Below, in pieces: positions 24,680 to 31,475 of a stretch of 64,000 bases of DNA. The stretch is from Luteococcus sp038433135. GTDB lineage: Bacteria > Actinomycetota > Actinomycetes > Propionibacteriales > Propionibacteriaceae. The notes under the pieces are model-generated. The model was not told where the DNA came from. It searched no databases and saw nothing but the letters and a program-made list of their open reading frames with translations. The translations under genes were made by a program, and so were the position numbers. Numbering within the stretch: the first letter of the stretch is position 1; every line of letters starts with the position of its first letter. Location: NCBI RefSeq assembly GCF_038433135.1, contig NZ_JBCDMV010000023.1, forward strand, positions 1-64,000, written 5' to 3'.

Positions 24680-24937
24680 GGCCGGCGCATTCGATCACGT
24701 AGCGGGCTTGATGCCCTGCTCGGCCAGCCTCCTGGGCGAGGGCTGGCAGTCGGGTCCGGGCCGCCTCGACCTGCACCTGGCCCTGCGCGCCCTGGTGTTG
24801 CGCTCGCCTGAGAGGTGAGCCAGCCAGACAATGCCGCCCGACGGTCAGGCTGCTGGCCGGGCCACCTGCTCACCCGTGCCCCAGCCGTGCCGACAGGTGC
24901 CCAGCCATGCAAGGCTGGGCACCTGTCTTGATCTGGA
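24680..24937. other. Degraded sequence between nrdJ and the truncated dehydrogenase
   Basis: No coherent gene is seen. The sequence upstream of the dehydrogenase break reads in one minus frame as RLAEQGIKPAT then stop, which resembles no domain I can name. The sequence at 24862-24927 has GCACCTGTC and its inverse (CAGGTGCCCAGCC and GGCTGGGCACCTG), a 13-bp inverted repeat that may be the nrdJ terminator. Confidence 0.4.
24897..24926 (-). terminator. Hairpin after nrdJ
   Basis: CAGGTGCCCAGCC and GGCTGGGCACCTG form a 13-bp stem with a short loop (ATGCAA) about a dozen bases past the nrdJ stop. The following bases are not T-rich on the minus strand, so termination strength is uncertain. Confidence 0.6.
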
Positions 24938-27832
24938 TCAGCTGCAACCGCTGGTGGAGCCGCAACCCTCGCAGACATAGCAGGAACCGCTGGGGCGCAT
25001 CTTGGTGCCGCAGGTCATGCACAGCGGCGCGTCGATGGCGTGCCCGGTCAGGCCCTCCATCATCTCCGTGGTGGTGTGCGCGCTGCCCACCGTCTCCTGC
25101 TGCACGCTGGGCGTGGCCTGGATCAGCGACGGCTGGATCGGGCCCGCCTCATCCACCCGCAGGTCGTCGGCGGCATCATTCTTCAGGGACTCGGACTCGG
25201 GCATCGCCGCCTCGTCCTCCTCGCTGATGTAGGAGCCGGTCTCCACGTAGCGGGCGCGCTCGGCGGAGGTGTAGATCCCCAGCTCGCTGCGCTCGTCGAA
25301 GCTCAGGTAGTCCAGCGCCAGCCGACGGAAGATGTAGTCCATGATGGACTGCGCGATCCGGATGTCCGGGTCGTCGGTCATGCCGGCCGGCTCGAACTTC
25401 TGGTTGGTGAACTTCTGCACATAGGTCTCCAGCGGCACGCCGTACTGCAGCGCGATGGAGATCGCGATCGAGAAGGCGTCCATCACGCCGGCCAGGGTGG
25501 AACCCTGCTTGCCCAGTTTCAGGAAGACCTCGCCCAGCTGACCGTCCTCGTACTGGCTGGAGGTCATGTAGCCCTCGGCGCCGGCCACCGAGAAGCTGGT
25601 GGTGCGACCGTCGCGGCTCTTGGGCAGGCGGCGACGCCGCGGCCGGTACTCGATCCGCACCTCGGGAGCCGGGGCGGGAGCAGCGGCCGCCTCGGCGGCG
25701 TCGGCCACCTTCTTGCCGTCACCCTTCTTGCCGTCGCTCAGGGGCTGGCCCACCTTGCAGTTGTCACGGTAGACGGCCAGGGCCTTCAGGCCCAGCTTCC
25801 AGCCCTGCAGGTAGACGTCGGCGATCTCCTCCACCGTCGCGGACTCGGGCAGGTTGACCGTCTTGCTGATCGCGCCAGACAGGAAGGGCTGGACGGCAGC
25901 CATCATCCGCACATGGCCCATCGGCTGGATGGCGCGGGCACCCATGGCGCAGTCGAAGACCTCGTAGTGCTCGGACTTGAGCACCGGGGCGTCGATCACG
26001 TGACCGTGCTCGGCAATGTAGGCGACGATCTGGTCGGCGTCGGCGGTGCCGTAGCCCAGGTTCTTCAGGGCGCGCGGGATGGTCTGGTTGACGATCTGCA
26101 TCGAGCCGCCGCCCACCAGCTTCTTGAACTTGACCAGGCTGAAGTCGGGCTCCACACCGGTGGTGTCGCAGTCCATCATGAAGCCGATGGTGCCGGTGGG
26201 GGCCAGCACGGAGGCCTGCGCATTGCGGAAGCCGTTGGTGGCGCCCAGGCTGACCACCTGCTCCCACTGGTCCGCGGCAGCCTTGGCCACCAGGTTGTCA
26301 TTGGTGTGCAGCGGCTTGAGCGCCTCGCTGGCGGCCTGGTGCTTGCGCATCACCCGCTGGTGCGGCTCGGCATTCTCGGCGTAGCCGTTGTACGGCCCGA
26401 CGACGGCGGCCAGCTCGGCGCTGCGCCGGTAGGAGGTGCCGGTCATCAGCGAGGTGATGGCGGCGGCCAGCGCCCGGCCACCCTCGGAGTCGTAGCCCAG
26501 GCCGAGCGCCATCAGCAGGGCGCCCAGGTTGGCGTAGCCGATGCCCAGCTGGCGGAAGTTGCGGGTGGTCTCGCCGATCGCCTCGGTCGGGAAGTCGGCA
26601 AAGCAGATGCTGATGTCCATCGCGGTGATGATCAGCTCGACGGCCTTGGTGAACTTCTCGGCGTCGAAGACGTCGTCGTCACCCAGGAACTTCAGCAGGT
26701 TCAGGCTGGCCAGGTTGCAGGACGAGTTGTCCAGGCTCATGTACTCGCTGCACGGGTTGGATGCGGTGATCGGCCCGGTGTTCGGGTTGGTGTGCCAGTC
26801 GTTGATGGTGTCGTTGTACTGGATGCCCGGATCGGCGCACTCCCACGCGGCGGTGGCGATCTTGGTGAACAGCTCGGTGGCCTTCACCTCCTCGATGGTG
26901 CGGCCGTCGCCGCGGGCCTTCAGGCCGAACATGGTGTCGCCCTCGACGGCGGTCATGAACTCGTCGCTGACCCGCACCGAGTTGTTGGCGTTCTGGTACT
27001 GGACGCTGGTGATGTCCTTGCCGCCCAGATCCATGTCGAAACCGGCGTCGCGCAGGGCGCGGATCTTGTCTTCCTCGCGCGCCTTGGTCTCGACGAATTC
27101 CACGATGTCCGGGTGGTCGACGTCCAGCACCACCATCTTGGCGGCGCGACGGGTGGCGCCACCGGACTTGATGGTGCCGGCGCTGGCGTCGGCGCCGCGC
27201 ATGAAGCTCACCGGCCCCGACGCGGTGCCGCCGGAGCTCAGCAGCTCCTTGGAGGAACGGATCCGGGACAGGTTCAGGCCGGCGCCGGAGCCGCCCTTGA
27301 AGATGAAGCCCTCCTCCTTGTACCAGTTCAGGATGGAATCCATCGAGTCGTCGACGCTCAGGATGAAGCAGGCGCTGACCTGCTGCGGGCTGGCGGTGCC
27401 GACATTGAACCAGACCGGGGAGTTGAAGCTGAAGTACTGGTGCAGCAGCATCCAGCGCAGCTCGTCCTCGAAGACCTGGGCGTCGGCCTCGGTGGCGAAG
27501 TAGCCGTGCTCCAGGCCCGCCTTGGAGTAGGTGGTGACCACGCGATCGATCAGCTGCTTCAGGCCGGTCTCGCGCTGCGGGGTGCCCAGGGCGCCGCGGA
27601 AGTACTTGGTGGTGACGATGGTGGAGGCATTCAGGCTCCAGAAGTCGGGAAACTCGACGCCCTTCTGCTCGAAGACGCTCTCGCCGGTCTTCCAGTTGGT
27701 CTGGACGACGTCGCGCTTCTCCCAGGTCACCTCGTCATAGGGATGGACACCCTCGGTGGAGAAGACGCGTTCGATGGTCAGGCCGGGCGCCTTCTTGGTG
27801 CTGCGGCGTGTGGTCCTGGTGGTCTCGGTCAT
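24938..27832 (-). CDS. nrdJ: Vitamin B12-dependent ribonucleotide reductase (class II)
   Basis: A 964-residue adenosylcobalamin-dependent reductase that makes deoxyribonucleotides without needing oxygen. Recognisable are the substrate-site region VWFNVG, the effector-site area (FIFKGGSGAGLNLSRIRSS), the radical-site NPCSEYMSLDNSSCNLASLN and PTGTIGFMMDCDTTGVEPDF, and a C-terminal Cys-rich tail (CMTCGTKMRP, CYVCEGCG) for thioredoxin-type re-reduction. The length fits the long actinobacterial NrdJ. ATG 27832 follows the nrdR stop by one base with GAAGG upstream, so nrdR-nrdJ is a translationally coupled operon. An extra 39 upstream codons lie inside nrdR and were discarded. Confidence 0.97.
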   Translation of the reverse strand: MTETTRTTRRSTKKAPGLTIERVFSTEGVHPYDEVTWEKRDVVQTNWKTGESVFEQKGVEFPDFWSLNASTIVTTKYFRGALGTPQRETGLKQLIDRVVTTYSKAGLEHGYFATEADAQVFEDELRWMLLHQYFSFNSPVWFNVGTASPQQVSACFILSVDDSMDSILNWYKEEGFIFKGGSGAGLNLSRIRSSKELLSSGGTASGPVSFMRGADASAGTIKSGGATRRAAKMVVLDVDHPDIVEFVETKAREEDKIRALRDAGFDMDLGGKDITSVQYQNANNSVRVSDEFMTAVEGDTMFGLKARGDGRTIEEVKATELFTKIATAAWECADPGIQYNDTINDWHTNPNTGPITASNPCSEYMSLDNSSCNLASLNLLKFLGDDDVFDAEKFTKAVELIITAMDISICFADFPTEAIGETTRNFRQLGIGYANLGALLMALGLGYDSEGGRALAAAITSLMTGTSYRRSAELAAVVGPYNGYAENAEPHQRVMRKHQAASEALKPLHTNDNLVAKAAADQWEQVVSLGATNGFRNAQASVLAPTGTIGFMMDCDTTGVEPDFSLVKFKKLVGGGSMQIVNQTIPRALKNLGYGTADADQIVAYIAEHGHVIDAPVLKSEHYEVFDCAMGARAIQPMGHVRMMAAVQPFLSGAISKTVNLPESATVEEIADVYLQGWKLGLKALAVYRDNCKVGQPLSDGKKGDGKKVADAAEAAAAPAPAPEVRIEYRPRRRRLPKSRDGRTTSFSVAGAEGYMTSSQYEDGQLGEVFLKLGKQGSTLAGVMDAFSIAISIALQYGVPLETYVQKFTNQKFEPAGMTDDPDIRIAQSIMDYIFRRLALDYLSFDERSELGIYTSAERARYVETGSYISEEDEAAMPESESLKNDAADDLRVDEAGPIQPSLIQATPSVQQETVGSAHTTTEMMEGLTGHAIDAPLCMTCGTKMRPSGSCYVCEGCGSTSGCS

Positions 27833-27833
27833 A

Positions 27834-28325
27834 TCAGCCTTCTTCGGTGGGTTCATCGTCGGATTGGGAGCTTGTCTTGGGTGTGGTGCTGCGCAGGCGG
27901 GCGATCTCGGTCTCGAAGTCCTCGACGCTCTGGTAGTGCTGGTAGACACTGGCGAAGCGCAGGTAGGCCACCGGGTCGAGTTCCCGCAAGGGGTCGAGGA
28001 TGGCCACGCCGACCTCGTCGGTGGGGATCTCCCCCTGGCCGCTGGCCCGCAGGCTCTCCTCCACCCGCTGGCCGAGCCGGGCCAGATCGGCCTCGCTGAC
28101 CGGGCGGCCCTTGCAGGCCTTGCGGACGCCGGAGATCACCTTGTCCCGGTTGAAGGGTTCGGCGACGCCGGATTTCTTCACGACGGAGAGTTGGACCTGC
28201 TCGATGGTGGTGAACCGGCGCTCGCAGGCCGGGCACTGGCGGCGACGGCGAATGCTGCAACCGTCGTCCGCGGCCCGGGAGTCGAGCACCCGGGAGTCGG
28301 CATTGCGACAGAAGGGACAGTGCAT
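27834..28325 (-). CDS. nrdR: Transcriptional repressor NrdR
   Basis: A 163-residue nucleotide-sensing repressor of ribonucleotide reductase genes. The N-terminal zinc ribbon has Cys3, Cys6, Cys31 and Cys34 (MHCPFC ... RQCPACERRF), followed by the ATP-cone domain (VVKKSGVAEPFNRDKVISGVRKACKGRPVS ... YLRFASVYQHYQSVEDFE). ATG 28325 starts the canonical MHCPFC and has GGAG upstream (AAAGGAGCCCGCC). It is the first gene of the operon with nrdJ and carries NrdR boxes in its own promoter, so it is autoregulated. Confidence 0.97.
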   Translation of the reverse strand: MHCPFCRNADSRVLDSRAADDGCSIRRRRQCPACERRFTTIEQVQLSVVKKSGVAEPFNRDKVISGVRKACKGRPVSEADLARLGQRVEESLRASGQGEIPTDEVGVAILDPLRELDPVAYLRFASVYQHYQSVEDFETEIARLRSTTPKTSSQSDDEPTEEG

Positions 28326-28407
28326 GGCGGGCTCCTTTCGGGCGCATGACGACATGCACCCGAAGGTGTCGTCGATGGACTGGACAAGTGGGCAACCCTT
28401 GTGCCTT

Positions 28408-28423
28408 CAACCACTAGCTGTAG
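28408..28423 (-). promoter_or_regulatory. NrdR box, proximal
   Basis: CAACCACTAGCTGTAG on + (minus: CTACAGCTAGTGGTTG). It differs by one base from the distal copy 32 bp away, the three-helical-turn spacing expected for paired NrdR boxes. Confidence 0.8.
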
Positions 28424-28439
28424 ATGAATCACACGCCTG

Positions 28440-28455
28440 CAACCACTAGATGTAG
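28440..28455 (-). promoter_or_regulatory. NrdR box, distal
   Basis: CAACCACTAGATGTAG on + (minus: CTACATCTAGTGGTTG), close to the NrdR consensus core TATCTAGTG. It starts three bases after the -10 of the nrdR promoter, so it covers the transcription start. Confidence 0.8.
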
Positions 28456-28457
28456 CT

Positions 28458-28486
28458 ACCGTAGGTCGTTCGGGACACAACGTCAA
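28458..28486 (-). promoter_or_regulatory. nrdR-nrdJ promoter
   Basis: On the minus strand TTGACG (28486-28481) and TACGGT (28463-28458) are separated by 17 bases. Both NrdR boxes lie just downstream, which explains repression by blocking initiation. Confidence 0.75.
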
Positions 28487-28608
28487 ACCGCTCTCAGAGG
28501 TGTGTCGGCGGCGCGTCGGCTGGCTTTTCGGCAACTCCCGACCAGCCCCGCGTGCCGCCTTGACCGGATGCTTCGCCGGGCGCACAATCGCTCCCCGCGC
28601 AGCCGATC

Positions 28609-29004
28609 TCAGGGCAGGTTTCGCAGCACCGCGAAGACCAGCGCCGGACCGGCCATCAGCACCAGCACCCGATCGAAGGTCAGTGGCCGCAGCCACCGCG
28701 GCGGGCGCAGCGCCGGGCCACCGCGAGCCTCCACCAGCCAGGCCAGCGTGCACAGCGTCAGCCCCGCCCCCACCAGCAGGGCGAAGGGATTGGCCTGCCA
28801 GGCGGCGAGCCACTCGCCCCGCAGCAGGTGCAGACCGGCCGTCGTGCTGCCACAGACCGGGCAGAGCAGTCCGGTGGTGGCACGCAACGGGCAGGGCACA
28901 CCCCGCCCCAGCACGAGCACCAGCCCCAGCTGCCCGGCAGCGACCAGCGCCAACGCACCCACCCCGCGCAGGGCGCGGTTGGCGTCGAAGGATGGGGCTT
29001 CCAT
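28609..29004 (-). CDS. DUF2752 family membrane protein
   Basis: A 131-residue protein with three to four hydrophobic segments and the DUF2752 signature CPLRATTGLLCPVCGSTTAGLHLLRG (two CP/CPxCG motifs) at about residues 37-62. Function is unknown. It is often found near RDD and TM2 genes in actinobacteria, as here. ATG 29004 was chosen because the signature and first helix follow at normal distance; 29 more upstream codons are open but unlike the family. The RDD gene is divergent. Confidence 0.8.
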   Translation of the reverse strand: MEAPSFDANRALRGVGALALVAAGQLGLVLVLGRGVPCPLRATTGLLCPVCGSTTAGLHLLRGEWLAAWQANPFALLVGAGLTLCTLAWLVEARGGPALRPPRWLRPLTFDRVLVLMAGPALVFAVLRNLP

Positions 29005-29082
29005 GTGGTCGATTCTGCCCGCTTTCGGCTGAAGACTCACCGGGCAACGGTGTGTGGCGCTCCAGCTGCCCCACTGGCCCCC

Positions 29083-29088
29083 TAGCAT
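29083..29088 (+). promoter_or_regulatory. -10 element TAGCAT of the RDD gene
   Basis: TAGCAT is placed so that the mRNA would start about 23 bases before the GTG, leaving room for the CCCGGAGG ribosome site at 29105-29112. Confidence 0.45.
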
Positions 29089-29117
29089 CAAGGCAGATCA
29101 CCAACCCGGAGGCCCTT

Positions 29118-29915
29118 GTGAACGACTTCCCCAACAACAACACCCCCAACAACGACCCGTGGAATCCGCAGAATGCGGGCAACCAGAATCCGGCCGGCCA
29201 GCCGCCGGCCAATCCCTACGGCCAGCCGGCGCAGCCGGTGCAGCCGGCCGCCCATGACCCCTATGGCCAGGCGTCGGCCAATCCCTACGGCCAGCAGCCG
29301 CAGGCCTACCCGCAGCCTTCCGCGAGCGACCCCTACGCGCAGCCGTCGGCCAATCCCTACGGCCAGCCCACTGGCGATCCCTATGGCCAGCAGATCCATG
29401 GCGCGCCGGCCTATGGCGATCCGAATGCGATGGCCAACCCCAATGCGATGTACGCCCAGCCCGGCTACGGCCAGCCCTATGGCGGCGCCAAGCTGACCCC
29501 GTGGGTGAAGCGTGTGGCCAGCTACATCATCGATTGGCTCCCCTACAGCATCTTGTACCGCATCGCCGAGCCGATGGTTGGCCTGGAGAGCACATGGGAT
29601 CCCAACATGCCAGAGGGCACCAACCCCACGTTCGGCATCATCCTCATGCTCCTCGCGTGGGCCTGGTTCTTCTACAACATGGTCTACCGGGACGGCAAGA
29701 ATGGCGTCTCGGTCGGCCGCCAGGTGATGGGCACCAAGCTGGTCAGAGAGGAGACCGGCCAGCCGATCGGCCCACTGAAGGCCTTCCTGCGCCAGCTCGC
29801 CCATTTCATCGACGCGATCATCTGTCTTGTCGGCTACCTCTTCCCGCTGTGGGACAAGAAGCGCCAGACCATCGCGGACAAGATCGTCGGCACTCTGGTG
29901 ATCGACACCAAGTAG
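29118..29915 (+). CDS. RDD family membrane protein with a Pro/Gln/Tyr-rich N-terminal tail
   Basis: A 265-residue protein. The first 125 residues are disordered and built on NPYGQP/DPYGQ repeats; the DNA unit AATCCCTACGGCCAG recurs at 29211, 29280 and 29352. The RDD domain (about residues 127-265) starts with AKLTPWVKRVASYIIDWLP, containing the Arg and Asp that name the family, and ends with DKKRQTIADKIVGTLVI. Three helices are expected. RDD proteins are implicated in ion or solute transport, without a firm function. The start GTG 29118 is set by GGAGG six bases upstream. A long hairpin terminator follows. Confidence 0.88.
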   Translation: MNDFPNNNTPNNDPWNPQNAGNQNPAGQPPANPYGQPAQPVQPAAHDPYGQASANPYGQQPQAYPQPSASDPYAQPSANPYGQPTGDPYGQQIHGAPAYGDPNAMANPNAMYAQPGYGQPYGGAKLTPWVKRVASYIIDWLPYSILYRIAEPMVGLESTWDPNMPEGTNPTFGIILMLLAWAWFFYNMVYRDGKNGVSVGRQVMGTKLVREETGQPIGPLKAFLRQLAHFIDAIICLVGYLFPLWDKKRQTIADKIVGTLVIDTK

Positions 29916-29935
29916 GCACAGCCAAGCGGCTCCCC

Positions 29936-29984
29936 GCGAAGGCCCCGACCCCTTTGACCAGTTCAATTGGGTCGGGGCCTTCGC
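29936..29984. terminator. Strong convergent terminator
   Basis: A perfect 16-bp stem (GCGAAGGCCCCGACCC with GGGTCGGGGCCTTCGC) around a 17-base loop lies between the stops of the RDD gene and the SOS membrane protein gene. It can serve both strands. Confidence 0.85.
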
Positions 29985-29994
29985 TGCGCGCGGG

Positions 29995-30390
29995 CTAGCT
30001 CTGCAGGCTGGCGGCGACGCTCTGCTGCGGCGCGCCCTCTTCCAGCGGTGCATTGCTCACGCTGAAGAAGGAGACCAGGCCGATCACGACGGTGGCGACC
30101 GCAATCACGGCCAACAGGATGACGATGGCCAGGATCCCGCGATCGGTCAGCTGCACCCGCGTGCCGGAACCGGCCGGGGCGGGGACGGTGCGCCTCGGCA
30201 GCGGGACGTCCAGCACGAGCTGGACGGGGACGCCGTGCCCACCCGGAGCAACCGGCTGGAGCGGACGGCCACCCGGGGCGGCCAGCCCCTGCGGACGAGC
30301 CTGGGGCCCCCGCAGCTGCGGCTCACGCACGCGGCGGCGGGTCGGAGCCGGGGTGACGGCCTCGGCCTTGGCAATCAGCGATGCACTCAT
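29995..30390 (-). CDS. Small LexA-controlled membrane protein divergent from lexA
   Basis: A 131-residue protein: a basic, Pro/Gly-rich cytoplasmic tail (residues 1-80), a single membrane helix (about 85-111) and a 20-residue outer tail. AAGGAGTAACC precedes ATG 30390. It occupies the position of divS in Corynebacterium and chiZ (Rv2719c) in Mycobacterium, SOS-induced cell-division inhibitors divergent from lexA, and has the same topology start. Unlike ChiZ it has no visible LysM domain. Its promoter (TTGAAT, 17 bases, TAGTAT) is flanked by two SOS boxes, so SOS induction is well supported; division inhibition is inference from position. Confidence 0.7.
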   Translation of the reverse strand: MSASLIAKAEAVTPAPTRRRVREPQLRGPQARPQGLAAPGGRPLQPVAPGGHGVPVQLVLDVPLPRRTVPAPAGSGTRVQLTDRGILAIVILLAVIAVATVVIGLVSFFSVSNAPLEEGAPQQSVAASLQS

Positions 30391-30438
30391 GGTTACTCCT
30401 TGGTCTTGGGCGAACCTGCTCGAGGACCCATCCGGCCT

Positions 30439-30454
30439 TCGAACGAGTGTTCGA
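30439..30454. promoter_or_regulatory. SOS box 1 (LexA site), perfect dyad
   Basis: TCGAACGAGTGTTCGA matches the actinobacterial LexA consensus TCGAAC-N4-GTTCGA exactly. It lies just downstream of the -10 of the small membrane protein gene. Confidence 0.9.
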
Positions 30455-30459
30455 CACAA

Positions 30460-30488
30460 ATACTAGCGCCCCCGTCCGATCCATTCAA
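30460..30488 (-). promoter_or_regulatory. Promoter of the small SOS membrane protein gene
   Basis: On the minus strand TTGAAT (30488-30483) and TAGTAT (30465-30460) are separated by 17 bases. SOS boxes overlap the -35 and follow the -10. Confidence 0.75.
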
Positions 30489-30500
30489 ACAGTCGTTCGA
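30485..30500. promoter_or_regulatory. SOS box 2 (LexA site)
   Basis: TCAAACAGTCGTTCGA has one mismatch to the LexA consensus. It overlaps the -35 of the minus-strand promoter. Confidence 0.8.
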
Positions 30501-30555
30501 ATGGCGTGCCGTCTCCTCCGGGGAAGACCACCCGATCGAGGGTTAGCATGAGTCA

Positions 30556-30577
30556 AACAGGCGCCTCTGACATTTTT
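30556..30577 (-). promoter_or_regulatory. RecA-NDp (PafBC-type) promoter core near lexA
   Basis: The minus strand reads AAAAAATGTCAGAGGCG, identical over 17 bases to the element upstream of recA. At recA a good -10 follows; here the following hexamers (TTGACT or TGACTC) are poor, so activity is less certain. Confidence 0.45.
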
Positions 30578-30620
30578 TGCGGGACGCCTGATGCCACACC
30601 CAGGAAGAGCCCGACACACC

Positions 30621-30636
30621 TCGAACAAGCGTTTGA
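30621..30636. promoter_or_regulatory. SOS box 3 (LexA site) at the lexA promoter
   Basis: TCGAACAAGCGTTTGA has one mismatch to the consensus and overlaps the lexA -35 (TTGAAT, 30633-30638), giving autorepression. Confidence 0.85.
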
Positions 30637-30661
30637 ATCGAACACCTGTGGAGTCTAGGAT
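30633..30661 (+). promoter_or_regulatory. lexA promoter
   Basis: TTGAAT (30633-30638), 17 bases, TAGGAT (30656-30661), then six bases to ATG 30668. The mRNA should be leaderless. Confidence 0.75.
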
Positions 30662-30667
30662 TGAGCC

Positions 30668-31471
30668 ATGGCGACAGGCGACGAGAAGAAGACCGGCAAG
30701 AAGGGCAAGCGCCCCGTGGGCCGCCCCACCAATGAGCAGGTTCGTCGGGAACTGGCAGGCCGTGGACGGATCAAGATGCTGCCCGACGGCCCGGTCGACG
30801 TCGACGGCCTGAGCGGACGCCAGCGACGAATGCTGGAGATCATCCGCGACTCGCTGGCCACCCACGGCTACCCGCCGAGCTTCCGGGAGATCGGCGACGC
30901 CGCCGGCCTGGCCAGCTCCTCCAGCGTCGCCCACCAGCTGAAGCAGCTGGAGCTCAAGGGCTTCATCCACCGCAAGCCCGGCCAGCCGCGCGCGATGGAA
31001 CTGCACCTACCCAATTCGCTCAAGGCGCAGCATGAAGCGTCCGCCCCCACCGCCGAACCCACCGGGGACATCACCGGGATCAACGATGCCTTCCCCAGTG
31101 CGGTGAACGTGCCCATGGTCGGCCGGATCGCCGCCGGCGGCCCGATCCTGGCCGAGGAACACCTCGAGGAGGTCTTCCCGCTGCCCAAGCAGCTGGTCGG
31201 TGACGGCGTCACCTTCATGCTGGAGGTGCACGGTGACTCGATGGTGGAGGCCGCCATCTGCGACGGCGACTGGGTGGTGGTCCGGCAGCAGCCCGACGCC
31301 AACAATGGAGACATCGTCGCGGCGCTGCTGGACGACGAGGCCACCGTCAAGACGCTGAAGAAGACCCCCGGCCAGGTCTGGCTGCTGCCGCACAACGAGT
31401 CCTACTCCCCCATTGACGGCAACCACGCGAAGATCCTGGGCAAGGTGGTCGCGGTCCTGCGCCGCGTCTGA
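30668..31471 (+). CDS. lexA: SOS repressor LexA
   Basis: A 267-residue repressor of the DNA-damage response. The N-terminal winged helix (about residues 47-112, YPPSFREIGDAAGLASSSSVAHQL) is followed by the peptidase domain with the Ala156-Gly157 autocleavage site (GRIAAGGPI), catalytic Ser191 (HGDSMVEA) and Lys228 (ATVKTLKK). The 45-residue basic N-terminal extension (KKTGKKGKRPVGRP) is an actinobacterial feature that makes it longer than E. coli LexA (202). Three SOS boxes lie in the divergent promoter region. ATG 30668 fits a leaderless TAGGAT promoter. Confidence 0.97.
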   Translation: MATGDEKKTGKKGKRPVGRPTNEQVRRELAGRGRIKMLPDGPVDVDGLSGRQRRMLEIIRDSLATHGYPPSFREIGDAAGLASSSSVAHQLKQLELKGFIHRKPGQPRAMELHLPNSLKAQHEASAPTAEPTGDITGINDAFPSAVNVPMVGRIAAGGPILAEEHLEEVFPLPKQLVGDGVTFMLEVHGDSMVEAAICDGDWVVVRQQPDANNGDIVAALLDDEATVKTLKKTPGQVWLLPHNESYSPIDGNHAKILGKVVAVLRRV

Positions 31472-31475
31472 TCGA

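Noticed and set aside
24261..24776. 171-codon frame overlapping the truncated dehydrogenase, possibly a transposase scrap
   Set aside because: Most of it is the dehydrogenase read in another frame. The leading VEAARTRLPALAQEAG part suggested a mobile-element fragment, but I could not match it to any family.
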